Assembly: GCA_003224135.1 (NCBI GenBank)
Contig: QHYO01000027.1
Coordinates: 1 to 8,325, forward strand
Length of the DNA: 8,325 bases
Direction: 5' to 3'
From: Acidobacteriota bacterium
Lineage (GTDB): Bacteria > Acidobacteriota > Terriglobia > Acidiferrales > UBA7541
Shown here: positions 1 through 6,735 of the stretch, piece by piece
How positions within the stretch are numbered: position 1 is the first letter of the stretch
How the letters are laid out: each line of letters starts with the position of its first letter
Translations under genes and position numbers: made by a program
The notes under the pieces: model-generated
Databases searched by the model: none
What the model saw: only the letters and a program-made list of their open reading frames with translations
What the model was told of the DNA's origin: nothing

Positions 1-1158
1 CTCAACATTGTTGATGATGGTCGGGCAGCCGTAGAGTCCCACGACAGCGGGGAAGGGCGGCTTGATGCGTGGATAGCCCCGCTTGCCTTCGAGTGACTCC
101 ATCAGCGCGGATTCTTCGCCGCACTCGTAAGCGCCTGCACCGGTGTGGATCAGTAGATCGTAGTCAAAGCCGCTGCCGAGAATATCTTTGCCGAGGTAGC
201 CGCGCTGGTAAGCCTCCTCGATGGCTTCTTCGACCACATCAAGAACGTAGCGGTATTCGCCGCGAATATAGATGAAACCGCGATTCGCATTGATTGCGCG
301 GCCCGCAATGACCATACCCTCGATCAATTGATGCGGATCCATCTCCATCAGCGGACGGTCTTTGCACGTGCCGGGCTCCGACTCGTCCGCGTTGCAAATA
401 ACATATTTCGGCTTCGGATTATCTTTCGGCACGAAGGACCACTTCATCCCTGTAGGAAAACCAGCGCCACCGCGGCCGCGCAAATTGGATTTCTTGACTT
501 CGTCGATGATCGATGCGGGCGACATCTCTTTCAGCGCTTTTTCGAGCGCCTGATAGCCGCCGTGCTGCAGATACACGTCGATCTTGCGGGAATCCTTAAT
601 CCCCCAAAGCTTGCTGATGAGCGGCGTTTCTTGCGGATCTCGGTCATGCAACGCGCCAGTGATCACTCCGACCGGAGCAGGCCTCTTGCCGGCATCAAGA
701 TCCTCGATGATGCGATCGAACTTCGAAGGCGTGAGGTCTTCGTAGAAATCGTAGTTGACCTGCATTGCCGGCGCGCCGGTACAAGCGCCAATGCATTCAA
801 CTTCTTCAAGGGAAAAGACGCCGTCCTTGGTGGTTTCCTTGTGCCCGATTTCGAGCCGCTTTTTGGCCTGCTCAAGAATGTCGTAGCCGCCACGAAGCAT
901 GCACGCGACGTTGGTGCAGACCTGCACGTGATGTTTGCCCATGGGCTTGCGGCGCAACATCGAATAGTACGCGAGAGTTTCTTCGACCTCGACAGTGCGA
1001 AGTTCGAGTCGGTCAGCAATTTCCGCGATCATTTCATCACTGACAAAGCCAAATTCGTCCTGCGCGTACATCATCATCGGTATCAAGGCGCTGCGTTTGA
1101 CGGGATACGCGTTTTGCAGTCGTTCGAACCGCGTCGCGAGTTGTGGAGAAATTTGCAT
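1..1158 (-). CDS. nuoEF: NuoE-NuoF fusion, NADH-quinone oxidoreductase (3' end beyond window)
   Basis: NADH-oxidising part of complex I: FMN takes electrons from NADH and passes them to iron-sulfur clusters at the tip of the peripheral arm. The frame is open for 386 codons and leaves the window without a stop. Residues 1-165 are a complete NuoE: a helical N-terminal part, then a thioredoxin-like domain with the 2Fe-2S ligands C81/C86 (CTNVAC) and C122/C126 (CIGAC). From about residue 180 it is NuoF: the glycine-rich [12 protein letters not shown] at 226-237, [13 protein letters not shown] at 256-268 and [13 protein letters not shown] at 340-352 form the NADH/FMN site. The 4Fe-4S cysteines of NuoF would lie past the left edge. 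No stop and no ATG separates the halves; an internal GTG (residue 165, at 666) is the only nearby alternative NuoF start. The ATG at 1158 is chosen because an in-frame stop lies upstream with no other start between; a Shine-Dalgarno site is not evident. It follows nuoD after 96 bp. Confidence 0.93.
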   Translation of the reverse strand, partial: MQISPQLATRFERLQNAYPVKRSALIPMMMYAQDEFGFVSDEMIAEIADRLELRTVEVEETLAYYSMLRRKPMGKHHVQVCTNVACMLRGGYDILEQAKKRLEIGHKETTKDGVFSLEEVECIGACTGAPAMQVNYDFYEDLTPSKFDRIIEDLDAGKRPAPVGVITGALHDRDPQETPLISKLWGIKDSRKIDVYLQHGGYQALEKALKEMSPASIIDEVKKSNLRGRGGAGFPTGMKWSFVPKDNPKPKYVICNADESEPGTCKDRPLMEMDPHQLIEGMVIAGRAINANRGFIYIRGEYRYVLDVVEEAIEEAYQRGYLGKDILGSGFDYDLLIHTGAGAYECGEESALMESLEGKRGYPRIKPPFPAVVGLYGCPTIINNVE

Positions 1159-1254
1159 CGTTATTTTACGGTTCCAGCCTCTTTTAACTGATCTACTTTA
1201 CGGTTTGGCAGCGTTCCAAAGTTTCCGCTTCTTGCGACCGGTGCTTTTGCTGAT

Positions 1255-2451
1255 TTATCGGTCGACGTCGCCGAGCACAATATCGATCGTCCCAATGCAG
1301 GCAACCACGTCCGCCAGCAATTGCCCCTCGATGATGCGGGGCAGCGCTTGCAGATTTACAAATGATGGGGCACGGAAATGGCAGCGCAGCGGTTTTGGCG
1401 AACCGTCGCTGGCGATGTAGCAACCCAACTCGCCGCGAGGCGATTCGATAGCCACGTACGCGTCTCCCGGAGGCGGTGAGAAACCTTCGGTGAAAATCTT
1501 GAAGTGGTAGATGAGCGCTTCCATCTCCGTCTTCATTTTTTCACGCTCTGGAGGAACGATTCCCGGGGCTTCAGTGCGAATCGGACCCTGATCCGTGATT
1601 TTCGCCATGGCCTGTTCGACGATCTTCAAGCTTTCCCGAATTTCCGCGACGCGAACCATATAGCGACCGTAACAATCTGAATCCGTGCGCGTCGGAATAT
1701 TGAAATCAAATTCCTCGTAGCTTGAGTACGGGAATACTTTGCGATTGTCGTGCGCCAAGCCTGCTGCGCGAAGCGTTGGTCCGCTCATGCTGTAGGCAAT
1801 GGCGTCTTCGAGTTTGATTTTTCCGACGTTCTGTAAACGCGAAAGCCAGATGCGATTTTCCGTCAGCAGTGTTTCGTAATCGTCCACCCTGTTCGGCATC
1901 ATCGTCAAAAAGCGGCGAACCATTTCGCGCCAGCCGGCAGGCGGCTCGAGCGCGACGCCACCGATGCGGATATAGCTGGTCATCATCCGCTGACCGGCAA
2001 ACCGTTCGAAAATTTTCAGGATTTCTTCGCGCTCGCGGAAACAATAGAGAAAAACCGACATGGCGCCCATGTCGATGGCGTGGGTCCCCAGCCAGACCAG
2101 GTGCGAAGAAATGCGCTGAAGTTCAACCATCATTACGCGGATGTATTGAGCGCGTTTCGGAACTTCCAGACCAAGCAATTTCTCGACCGCCAGGCAGTAA
2201 ACGAGGTTGTTGCCCAGCGGATTGAGGTAGTCCATCCGGTCGGTCAGGGTGATCGCCTGCGAATACGTTTTGCTCTCGCAGGATTTTTCGATGCCCGTAT
2301 GAAGATAGCCAAGATCGGGTACGGCTTTCACCACGGTTTCGCCGTCCAGTTCGAGCGCAACGCGAAGCACGCCGTGTGTGGATGGGTGTTGCGGCCCCAT
2401 GTTCAGGACCATCGTTTTCGATGCACCAAGAGCTGTCTCTACCGTGGTCAT
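1255..2451 (-). CDS. nuoD: NADH-quinone oxidoreductase subunit D
   Basis: 49-kDa subunit of complex I, which with NuoB forms the quinone-binding cavity at the base of the peripheral arm. At 398 residues it has the usual length of a stand-alone NuoD, unlike the NuoCD fusion of E. coli. Visible signatures: GPQHPSTHGVLR at 19-30, whose H22 and H26 fit the quinone-site histidines of the family; DRMDYLNPLGNN at 71-82 with Y75, the equivalent of the quinone-binding tyrosine; ESPRGELGCYI at 336-346; and the C-terminal GDVDR. H26 and Y75 keep the spacing of Thermus His38 and Tyr87 (from memory). The start is an ATG 37 bp after the nuoC stop, with no strong Shine-Dalgarno site. It appears intact and is co-directional with nuoA, nuoC and nuoEF, so co-transcription is expected. 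Confidence 0.97.
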   Translation of the reverse strand: MTTVETALGASKTMVLNMGPQHPSTHGVLRVALELDGETVVKAVPDLGYLHTGIEKSCESKTYSQAITLTDRMDYLNPLGNNLVYCLAVEKLLGLEVPKRAQYIRVMMVELQRISSHLVWLGTHAIDMGAMSVFLYCFREREEILKIFERFAGQRMMTSYIRIGGVALEPPAGWREMVRRFLTMMPNRVDDYETLLTENRIWLSRLQNVGKIKLEDAIAYSMSGPTLRAAGLAHDNRKVFPYSSYEEFDFNIPTRTDSDCYGRYMVRVAEIRESLKIVEQAMAKITDQGPIRTEAPGIVPPEREKMKTEMEALIYHFKIFTEGFSPPPGDAYVAIESPRGELGCYIASDGSPKPLRCHFRAPSFVNLQALPRIIEGQLLADVVACIGTIDIVLGDVDR

Positions 2452-2488
2452 TTTGTTTTTCGCTTACTGCCGTACGCCAACTTCTAGT

Positions 2489-3001
2489 CTATTGCTTTTT
2501 AAAGCCAGGTAAAAATGTTGCCGGAATGTCGCGAAATCCTTCCGTCGGATAATCCTTCCGCAGCGGATAGCCCTCCCAATCATCAGGAAGCAGGATGCGC
2601 CGCAGGTCGGGATGTCCGTTAAAGCGAATCCCCATCAAATCGAAAATCTCGCGCTCTAGCCATCCTGCGCCCGGCCACACAGGGACAAGCGAATCAACCA
2701 CCGGGTCGGCACCGCTGACTCTTGTTCGCAGACGGATTTTCGTTTTATTGGGAATCGACACCAGGTGGTAGTTCAGCTCAAAACGCGGCTCAACTGGAAA
2801 ACGATCCACAGAAGTTGCGTCGGACAGGAAATTAAACTGAAGGTGTACGCGACAATGTTCGGCAGTGACACGCAGCAGTTCCCGCGGCACGACAATCGTC
2901 GTTTCTCCGTGAAACTCAAGCACTTCCGAAACCGCATTCGCATTCCATGTGCGAAGCTGTTCAGCTACAACACCAGCGTTTTGACCGCCGCGCTCTGACA
3001 C
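2489..3001 (-). CDS. nuoC: NADH-quinone oxidoreductase subunit C
   Basis: 30-kDa subunit of complex I, a structural protein of the peripheral arm that packs against NuoD and NuoB. It has 170 residues. The family signature is clear at about 116-138 (EREIFDLMGIRFNGHPDLRR and following residues), then a DWEGYPLRKDYP block at 141-152. The start codon is GTG, 24 bp after the nuoA stop; no other start gives a more family-like N-terminus and the upstream sequence holds only a weak GGA element. In the usual gene order nuoB would lie directly upstream. Here the gap is far too small for it, and NuoC carries no extra NuoB-like domain: there is no 4Fe-4S cysteine pattern in this protein. Confidence 0.96.
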   Translation of the reverse strand: MSERGGQNAGVVAEQLRTWNANAVSEVLEFHGETTIVVPRELLRVTAEHCRVHLQFNFLSDATSVDRFPVEPRFELNYHLVSIPNKTKIRLRTRVSGADPVVDSLVPVWPGAGWLEREIFDLMGIRFNGHPDLRRILLPDDWEGYPLRKDYPTEGFRDIPATFLPGFKKQ

Positions 3002-3025
3002 GATTTGTCCGATTTGCGCTGGCTG

Positions 3026-3397
3026 TTACTTATGCCAGTCCAGCGCGCCTTTTTTCCAAAGATAGAAATAGCCGACCAGAAGGATCGCGATGTAAATCAT
3101 CATTTCGTAGAAGCCATACCGGCCCAGCGTGCGAAATACTACCGCCCAAGGGTAAAGAAAAATGGCTTCCACGTCGAAAAGGATAAAGACCATTGCGACC
3201 AGGTAAAATTTTACGGAAAAAGGTTCGCGCGCATCGCCCGTCGGCTCCATGCCGCATTCGTAGGCTTGTTGCTTGGCACGATCGGGTCGTCGCCAGCCAA
3301 TCAGCACGGAAAGGGTGCTAATCAGCCCCGCCAGGATGGCAGCGACCAATAGGTGAAGGACCAGCGGCCCATAGGTATGCAGACCTGAACCACTCAT
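3026..3397 (-). CDS. nuoA: NADH-quinone oxidoreductase subunit A
   Basis: Small membrane subunit of complex I, near the quinone chamber and the hinge between the two arms. With the ATG at 3397 it has 123 residues, typical for the family, with three hydrophobic segments: about 12-34, 63-86 and 96-112. The hallmark between and within segments 1 and 2 is present: a YECG motif, then EPFSVKFYLVAMVFILFDVE, with acidic residues in the second membrane segment. A TTG at 3439 in the same frame would add 14 residues, but that codon is part of a likely -35 element, so the ATG is preferred. It is first in the operon (nuoA, nuoC, nuoD, nuoEF) and divergent from the hypothetical gene at 3506. The leader is very short if the promoter call is right. 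Confidence 0.95.
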   Translation of the reverse strand: MSGSGLHTYGPLVLHLLVAAILAGLISTLSVLIGWRRPDRAKQQAYECGMEPTGDAREPFSVKFYLVAMVFILFDVEAIFLYPWAVVFRTLGRYGFYEMMIYIAILLVGYFYLWKKGALDWHK

Positions 3398-3409
3398 AGG
3401 CGAAGCGGT

Positions 3410-3439
3410 ATAATAACGGGGGACAAGGCATTCGGTCAA
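3410..3439 (-). promoter_or_regulatory. Likely promoter of the nuo operon
   Basis: On the minus strand TTGACC (3439-3434) and TATTAT (3415-3410) are separated by 18 bases, a good sigma-70-type match directly upstream of nuoA. Transcription would begin near 3403, leaving only about 6 bases before the ATG at 3397, so the mRNA would be almost leaderless. The plus strand of the same segment reads TATAAT at 3409-3414, but has no good -35 partner at the right distance for the divergent gene. Confidence 0.5.
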
Positions 3440-3505
3440 ATCGGCCGATAATTGTTAGCGGGGAAAATCGCTTAAGAACTTTTCATGCGGAACGGACTTC
3501 CACGA

Positions 3506-4126
3506 ATGTTGTTCGGCCATAACAGCAACGTCACGATCGGTACAGATATCGTACACGTTCAAACGGAAGATCGCGGCGTAAACCATGCTTTTATTGATAC
3601 GACGGTGCATTGGAAGGGGCGCGTTCTGCATCGCCGGACAAGCAACTACCTCGATTTGTTGCCATTGGACGCGGAGCGCGAAGCAGCGGCGAAGGCCCGT
3701 CTGGATGAACAACATCGCGTGGTCATCGACGAGATACGTTCAGGAGAATTGAAGCTGACTTTTCCTGCCGCGCCACAAGGGCAAGCCGCGGTTGCTGCGA
3801 AGTCCTTGCCCTTAGTAGTGACGCCGGTGCTGAAGCTGGAACTTACGAACGCGAAGACGTGGCTCAGCGGCAAAGAGGCAACCCTCCATTTGGCGGTTCG
3901 GGATGTCACAGGAAATCCTGCTGCGGGCGCGGAGGCAAAGGCTCGCGTGGAAGGAGCTCAGAACCCGGCCGAATTTGCCACGCAAACCGGCAGTGATGGT
4001 GCCGCGACTCTTCGCTTTGAAATGCCAAAGTTAACTGGCGTGGACGCTGCACTGGTGATTGAAGCGACGCATGGCGCCGCAAAAGGACAATTGCGATTTC
4101 AATTGCGCGCTAAGTCGCGGGCTTGA
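3506..4126 (+). CDS. Hypothetical two-domain protein with C-terminal Ig-like half
   Basis: Function unknown. From the ATG at 3506 it has 206 residues. Residues 1-85 are a compact hydrophilic domain opening with MLFGHNSNVTIG and including HVQTEDRG (17-24), KGRVLHRRTSNYLDLLP (37-53) and a charged helix DEQHRVVIDEIRSGEL (67-82). An Ala-rich linker (88-100) leads to a beta-rich half (about 102-203), with GNPAAGAEAKARVEG followed by TGSDGAATLRFEMP. That is the strand-turn pattern of Ig-like or macroglobulin-type domains in which a threonine precedes a DG turn. There is no signal peptide or membrane segment. I associate this N-terminal domain with acidobacterial proteins but cannot name a family. 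An upstream in-frame ATG at 3485 would add seven residues; 3506 is preferred because a GGA element lies about nine bases before it. thiS follows after 10 bp, so the two are probably co-transcribed. Confidence 0.8.
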   Translation: MLFGHNSNVTIGTDIVHVQTEDRGVNHAFIDTTVHWKGRVLHRRTSNYLDLLPLDAEREAAAKARLDEQHRVVIDEIRSGELKLTFPAAPQGQAAVAAKSLPLVVTPVLKLELTNAKTWLSGKEATLHLAVRDVTGNPAAGAEAKARVEGAQNPAEFATQTGSDGAATLRFEMPKLTGVDAALVIEATHGAAKGQLRFQLRAKSRA

Positions 4127-4136
4127 GAGCAGGGCA

Positions 4137-4349
4137 ATGAGCACAACGATCTCGATTACGGTAAACGGAGAAACGCGCGAAGCGGTTTCCGGTGTGACGA
4201 TTACGCAACTACTGGATGCACTCGGTATTTACGGCGGACGCGTCGCGATTGAGCGTAATTTAAAAATCCTGCCGCGCACCGCTTGGAACGAAACACGAGT
4301 GGAATCCGGCGATCGCTACGAAATTGTGCAGTTCGTCGGCGGCGGATAA
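4137..4349 (+). CDS. thiS: ThiS, sulfur carrier protein of thiamine synthesis
   Basis: Small ubiquitin-fold protein whose C-terminal glycine is adenylated by ThiF and converted to a thiocarboxylate, then gives sulfur to ThiG for the thiazole ring of thiamine. The product has 70 residues: an N-terminal strand ISITVNGETRE, the helix TITQLLDALG (21-30), VAIERNLKILPRTAW (36-50), and the diagnostic end GDRYEIVQFVGGG with the functional terminal Gly-Gly. The frame is open 26 codons further upstream, but that part overlaps the preceding gene. The ATG at 4137 has an AGGG site five bases upstream and gives the normal ThiS length. No thiG, thiF, thiE or thiO is present here and no TPP riboswitch is visible upstream, so partner genes must lie elsewhere. 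MoaD is the main alternative family, but the VAIERN...PR..W pattern favours ThiS. Confidence 0.93.
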   Translation: MSTTISITVNGETREAVSGVTITQLLDALGIYGGRVAIERNLKILPRTAWNETRVESGDRYEIVQFVGGG

Positions 4350-4419
4350 ATAATTTATTGGTTCACAATAAGTGCTTACTAGGTATCGCATGCCCACTAG
4401 ACACCCATAAGCAGGTGTC
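4346..4419. terminator. Convergent thiS/ribA end with two weak inverted repeats
   Basis: Only 47 bp separate the thiS and ribA stops. ATAAAT (4346-4351) and ATTTAT (4353-4358) form a short inverted repeat over the thiS stop. GACACC (4400-4405) and GGTGTC (4414-4419) pair around an 8-base loop that includes the last ribA codons. Neither is followed by a clear T-tract in its direction of transcription, so a standard intrinsic terminator is not established. Confidence 0.25.
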
Positions 4420-5044
4420 CCATCTTCGTCTTTTTGGTTTGCAGATAAGCGCGCGAGATTTTCGAGATGCGTGGCTGGCACGGAACACGTTCGACAACGT
4501 GAATGCCGGTGGCTTCGAGTTGGCGCACTTTTTCCGGATTGTTGGACAGCAGCCGGATCCGCGTGGCGCCAAGCTTCTTCAGAATTTGTCCCGGGAAATC
4601 ATAGTCGCGGACGTCCGCTGCGAATCCTAACGACTCGTTGGCCTCGACGGTATCCATGCCTTCGTCTTGCAATTCATAAGCGCGCAGCTTGTTCATCAGG
4701 CCAATACCTCGGCCCTCCTGCGGCAGATAGAGCAGGACGCCCGAACCTGCCTGGCTGATCTTTTTCAGCGAGAGTTCAAGCTGCGCCCGGCAATCGCAGC
4801 GCAGCGAACTAAGAACATCGCCCGTTAGACATTGCGAATGAACACGCACCAGTGGCACGGACTTTTTCGACTTGAACGGCCCGCGAAGCTTGCCGCGAAC
4901 CAGCGCCACCGCTTCGTCCTGAGGGCCATTTCCGCGAAAGCCATGAATCCTGAAGCGTCCGTAACGCGTCGGGAGCTCAGCCTGAGCGACCATTTCCGGG
5001 CCATTTTGTCGGGCGAGACTGTCCGGGAGTTTTTTCTTCGGCAT
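4397..5044 (-). CDS. ribA: GTP cyclohydrolase II
   Basis: Catalyses the first committed step of riboflavin synthesis: GTP is opened to a diaminopyrimidine phosphate, releasing formate and pyrophosphate. Of the 215 residues, the zinc ligands are C72, C83 and C85 in VHSQCLTGDVLSSLRCDCR, with the same 11 and 2 spacing as E. coli RibA. The catalytic block QEGRGIGLMNKLRAYELQ (109-126), LLSNNPEKV (165-173) and the C-terminal YLQTKKTKMGH (200-210) are all present. It is a stand-alone enzyme: there is no RibB (DHBP synthase) domain. No FMN riboswitch is visible upstream. The ATG at 5044 gives a Lys-rich N-terminus; an in-frame ATG at 4993, closely preceded by GGAA, is a reasonable alternative and would give 198 residues. 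It is convergent with thiS and divergent from the broken kinase gene. Confidence 0.95.
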   Translation of the reverse strand: MPKKKLPDSLARQNGPEMVAQAELPTRYGRFRIHGFRGNGPQDEAVALVRGKLRGPFKSKKSVPLVRVHSQCLTGDVLSSLRCDCRAQLELSLKKISQAGSGVLLYLPQEGRGIGLMNKLRAYELQDEGMDTVEANESLGFAADVRDYDFPGQILKKLGATRIRLLSNNPEKVRQLEATGIHVVERVPCQPRISKISRAYLQTKKTKMGHLLMGV

Positions 5045-5055
5045 GGGAATCCCCG

Positions 5056-5064
5056 ATTATAGCA
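5056..5064 (-). promoter_or_regulatory. Extended -10 promoter element of ribA
   Basis: The minus strand reads TGCTATAAT, a perfect TATAAT preceded by TGN (extended -10), ending 11 bases before the ribA ATG at 5044. No good -35 lies 16-18 bases upstream, as is common for extended -10 promoters. Transcription would begin near 5049, leaving about five bases before the ATG, or about 55 bases if the ATG at 4993 is the true start. Confidence 0.45.
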
Positions 5065-5404
5065 GGGGTAATCATTCCGCGCAGAACCGATGTCCGCCTT
5101 TACAGACGGCATGGGATTGGCTAGCGTTGAATCCAGTACGGCCAGCAAACCGGCGCTGAGGAATATGGACGCACCATTTTCTCCCAGAGACTTCCTATTC
5201 ACGCTGTTGCTCAAAGTCGGCGTCGCGGCGTCAATTGCCGCGCTCCTCGCACGCTGGAACACTTTCCGTCGCGTGCTCTTTACCGAACAACGCGACGTAG
5301 ACCAGAAATTGAAATTGATGCTGTTCATGACGCCACCACTCGTTCTGGGCGTAACGCTGCGGCTTGTTGGGTCGACATACCGCTTTGCGGATTTGTCGCT
5401 CGAG

Positions 5405-5419
5405 GGCTGCGTTGCTGGC
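5405..5419 (+). other. Deletion junction 1 in the kinase, possible fused direct repeat
   Basis: GGCTGCGTTGCTGGC reads as G-C-V-A-G in the first frame, continuing the family pattern after SLEG. In the next frame the overlapping codons read A-A-L-L-A before HEWLGMP, again family-like. One stretch that looks homologous in both frames fits a deletion between two copies of this 15-mer, leaving one. The ancestral second copy is inferred, not seen. Confidence 0.45.
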
Positions 5420-5777
5420 CCACGAATGGCTAGGCATGCCTGCGGCATCCGCGGCCGGGCTGCTCGGCGGGCTGATGCGGCAAGCGATTCCCAACAAAGA
5501 GGATCTATGGAACTTTGGGCCATTCACGTTTTTGAATATTCCAAAAGCAGTGGTGCGGTTCTTACGTAAAGCGGACATCTCATGGGAAATGCTGCCGCTG
5601 GCTGCCTGCGTTGGACTGGAGCTGGGTCGCGTGGGTTTGGTGACTGCTACCAAACCGAAATGGCTCTTTGCGGTCGATCCTCATTGGGACTGGTGGCTGG
5701 GCCTGGCGGTGATTGCGACGCTGATGTCCGTCGCGGCGCCGCTGAAGATCTGGAACAACACGCGCATCGAGATGAAC

Positions 5778-5795
5778 CTCGAGCCCACATTTTTT
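5778..5795 (+). other. Deletion junction 2 at the kinase H-box
   Basis: The sensor frame ends in NTRIEMNLE (to 5783), and the next frame enters at SPHFLFN (from 5782). The helix of about 20 residues that normally joins them is missing. The phospho-acceptor CAT codon (5788-5790) is kept in the downstream frame. A run of six T (5790-5795) lies at the junction. No convincing direct repeat is seen. Confidence 0.6.
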
Positions 5796-6697
5796 GTTCA
5801 ATACACTGAACACAGTCTCATCGCTGATTCGATTTGATCCTGACGCGGCGCGGGGCGTGGTGCTGAGGCTAAGCAATATCCTTCGGCGGCTACTCCGTAA
5901 GCACGAAACCTTTGTGCCGCTGAAGGAAGAACTGCAATTCATCGATGACTACCTGGACATTGAGGTCGCGCGGTTCGGCAAAGACAATTTGGAAATCATT
6001 AAAGAGATTGACGACGAGACGCTCGAGGCGTTTGTGCCCAGCATGCTGCTTCAGCCCATGGTGGAAAACTGCCTGAAGCATGGATTAGCGCCGAAGATTG
6101 AAGGTGGCCGAATCCGTTTGCATGCGGAGCAGCACGACGGGCGGCTGCGCGTGGAAATTGAAGACAACGGCGTGGGTATCTCCGAAGAGCGCATGCCGCA
6201 CGTCTACGTAGAGGGAATCGGGCTCAGCAATGTGCGCGAACGGCTCCGCGTCTTGTATGGAACGGATTTTCGATTGGAGATCGAAAGCCGTCCGGGAGAG
6301 GGCACAATAATCCGGATTGAGGTGCCAGAACCTGTTCCGGCAATGCCGGAGAGCGCGCGAACACTCTAAGCCGATCAACTCGCACCGCTGCTCCGGGTCC
6401 GTGTGCGCTATATGCTCTTGGGTATTTTGTCCGCTTCTCCTTCGCCTTGGTTCTCTGTAAAGCAATTCAATTCAATCGGGTCTGGTTCTTGTCCCAACAC
6501 GACTGGTGCGCTAGGCGTGCTAGTGCCATCGTGGGGGAACTGCATTCCTTCGTCATAAAAGAGAAACTATAGTTCTTTTTCAGTGCCAATTCGAGTCTAT
6601 GTTGCTGACAGATCAGCCGCTTACGTAAAAACAGCGCAATCTTCAGATTCCCATACGGGAACTCGACTCTGAGGCTGGAGAGGGTCATCGACATCCC

Positions 6698-6727
6698 TTG
6701 ACGTCCTGTCCTGTTGTACTGTATATT
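6698..6727 (+). promoter_or_regulatory. Likely promoter of the epimerase/regulator pair
   Basis: TTGACG (6698-6703) and TATATT (6722-6727) are separated by 18 bases, a good sigma-70-type match. Transcription would start near 6734, about 20 bases before the ATG at 6754. The leader has no clear Shine-Dalgarno site. Confidence 0.5.
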
Positions 6728-6735
6728 CTGAACAG
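6711..6735. promoter_or_regulatory. Inverted repeat over the -10 element, candidate operator
   Basis: CTGTT (6711-6715) and AACAG (6731-6735) form a short inverted repeat spanning the -10 element and the expected start point. Its position suits a repressor site, and a GbsR/MarR-type regulator is encoded downstream in the same unit. The 5-bp arms are weak, so this is only a candidate. Confidence 0.25.

Larger units (their letters stand above)
5165..6369 (+). pseudogene. Broken LytS/YehU-type membrane sensor histidine kinase
   Basis: Remnant of a two-component sensor kinase of the LytS type (multi-pass membrane sensor, His_kinase and HATPase_c domains). It survives in three frames. Part 1 (5165 to about 5419) has two membrane segments and ends in ADLSLEG. 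Part 2 (about 5405-5790) has WLGMPAASAAGLLGGLMRQ and further membrane segments to NTRIEMNLE. Part 3 (about 5782-6369) has PHFLFNTLNTVSSL with the phospho-acceptor His (codon 5788-5790), the N-box MVENCLKHG, DNGVGI and GIGLSNVRERL, and is an intact ATPase domain. At each change conserved sequence is missing: the middle of the membrane sensor at the first, and the helix before the H-box at the second. Both changes shift frame by +1. Parts 1 and 2 end at stops at 5569 and 5837. The start is uncertain: ATG 5165 has GAGG just upstream, while ATG 5090 would add 25 residues. No LytTR response regulator follows, though these kinases usually have one beside them. Confidence 0.85.

Noticed and set aside
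663..1019. 118-codon minus-strand frame within the nuoE part
   Set aside because: It is an alternative frame on the same strand as nuoEF with low-complexity Ser/Arg-rich content; the fusion frame explains the region.
328..1191. 287-codon plus-strand open frame
   Set aside because: It is antisense to nuoEF, whose conserved cysteines and FMN/NADH motifs make the minus strand coding. The plus-strand product resembles nothing known.
3440..3505. Plus-strand promoter for the hypothetical gene (TTGTTA and TAAGAA)
   Set aside because: The spacing is only about 15 bases and both hexamers are poor matches.
4825..5523. 232-codon minus-strand frame across the ribA start and the kinase
   Set aside because: It overlaps the well-supported ribA frame and the antisense of the kinase membrane domain, and has no family resemblance.
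6585..6610. TTCGAGTC resembling a tRNA T-loop
   Set aside because: No matching T-stem, acceptor stem or anticodon arm can be built around it.
6718..6735. LexA/SOS-box-like sequence (CTGT...ACAG)
   Set aside because: The spacing between CTGT and ACAG is nine bases, not the eight of the E. coli-type box, and the neighbouring genes are not SOS genes.
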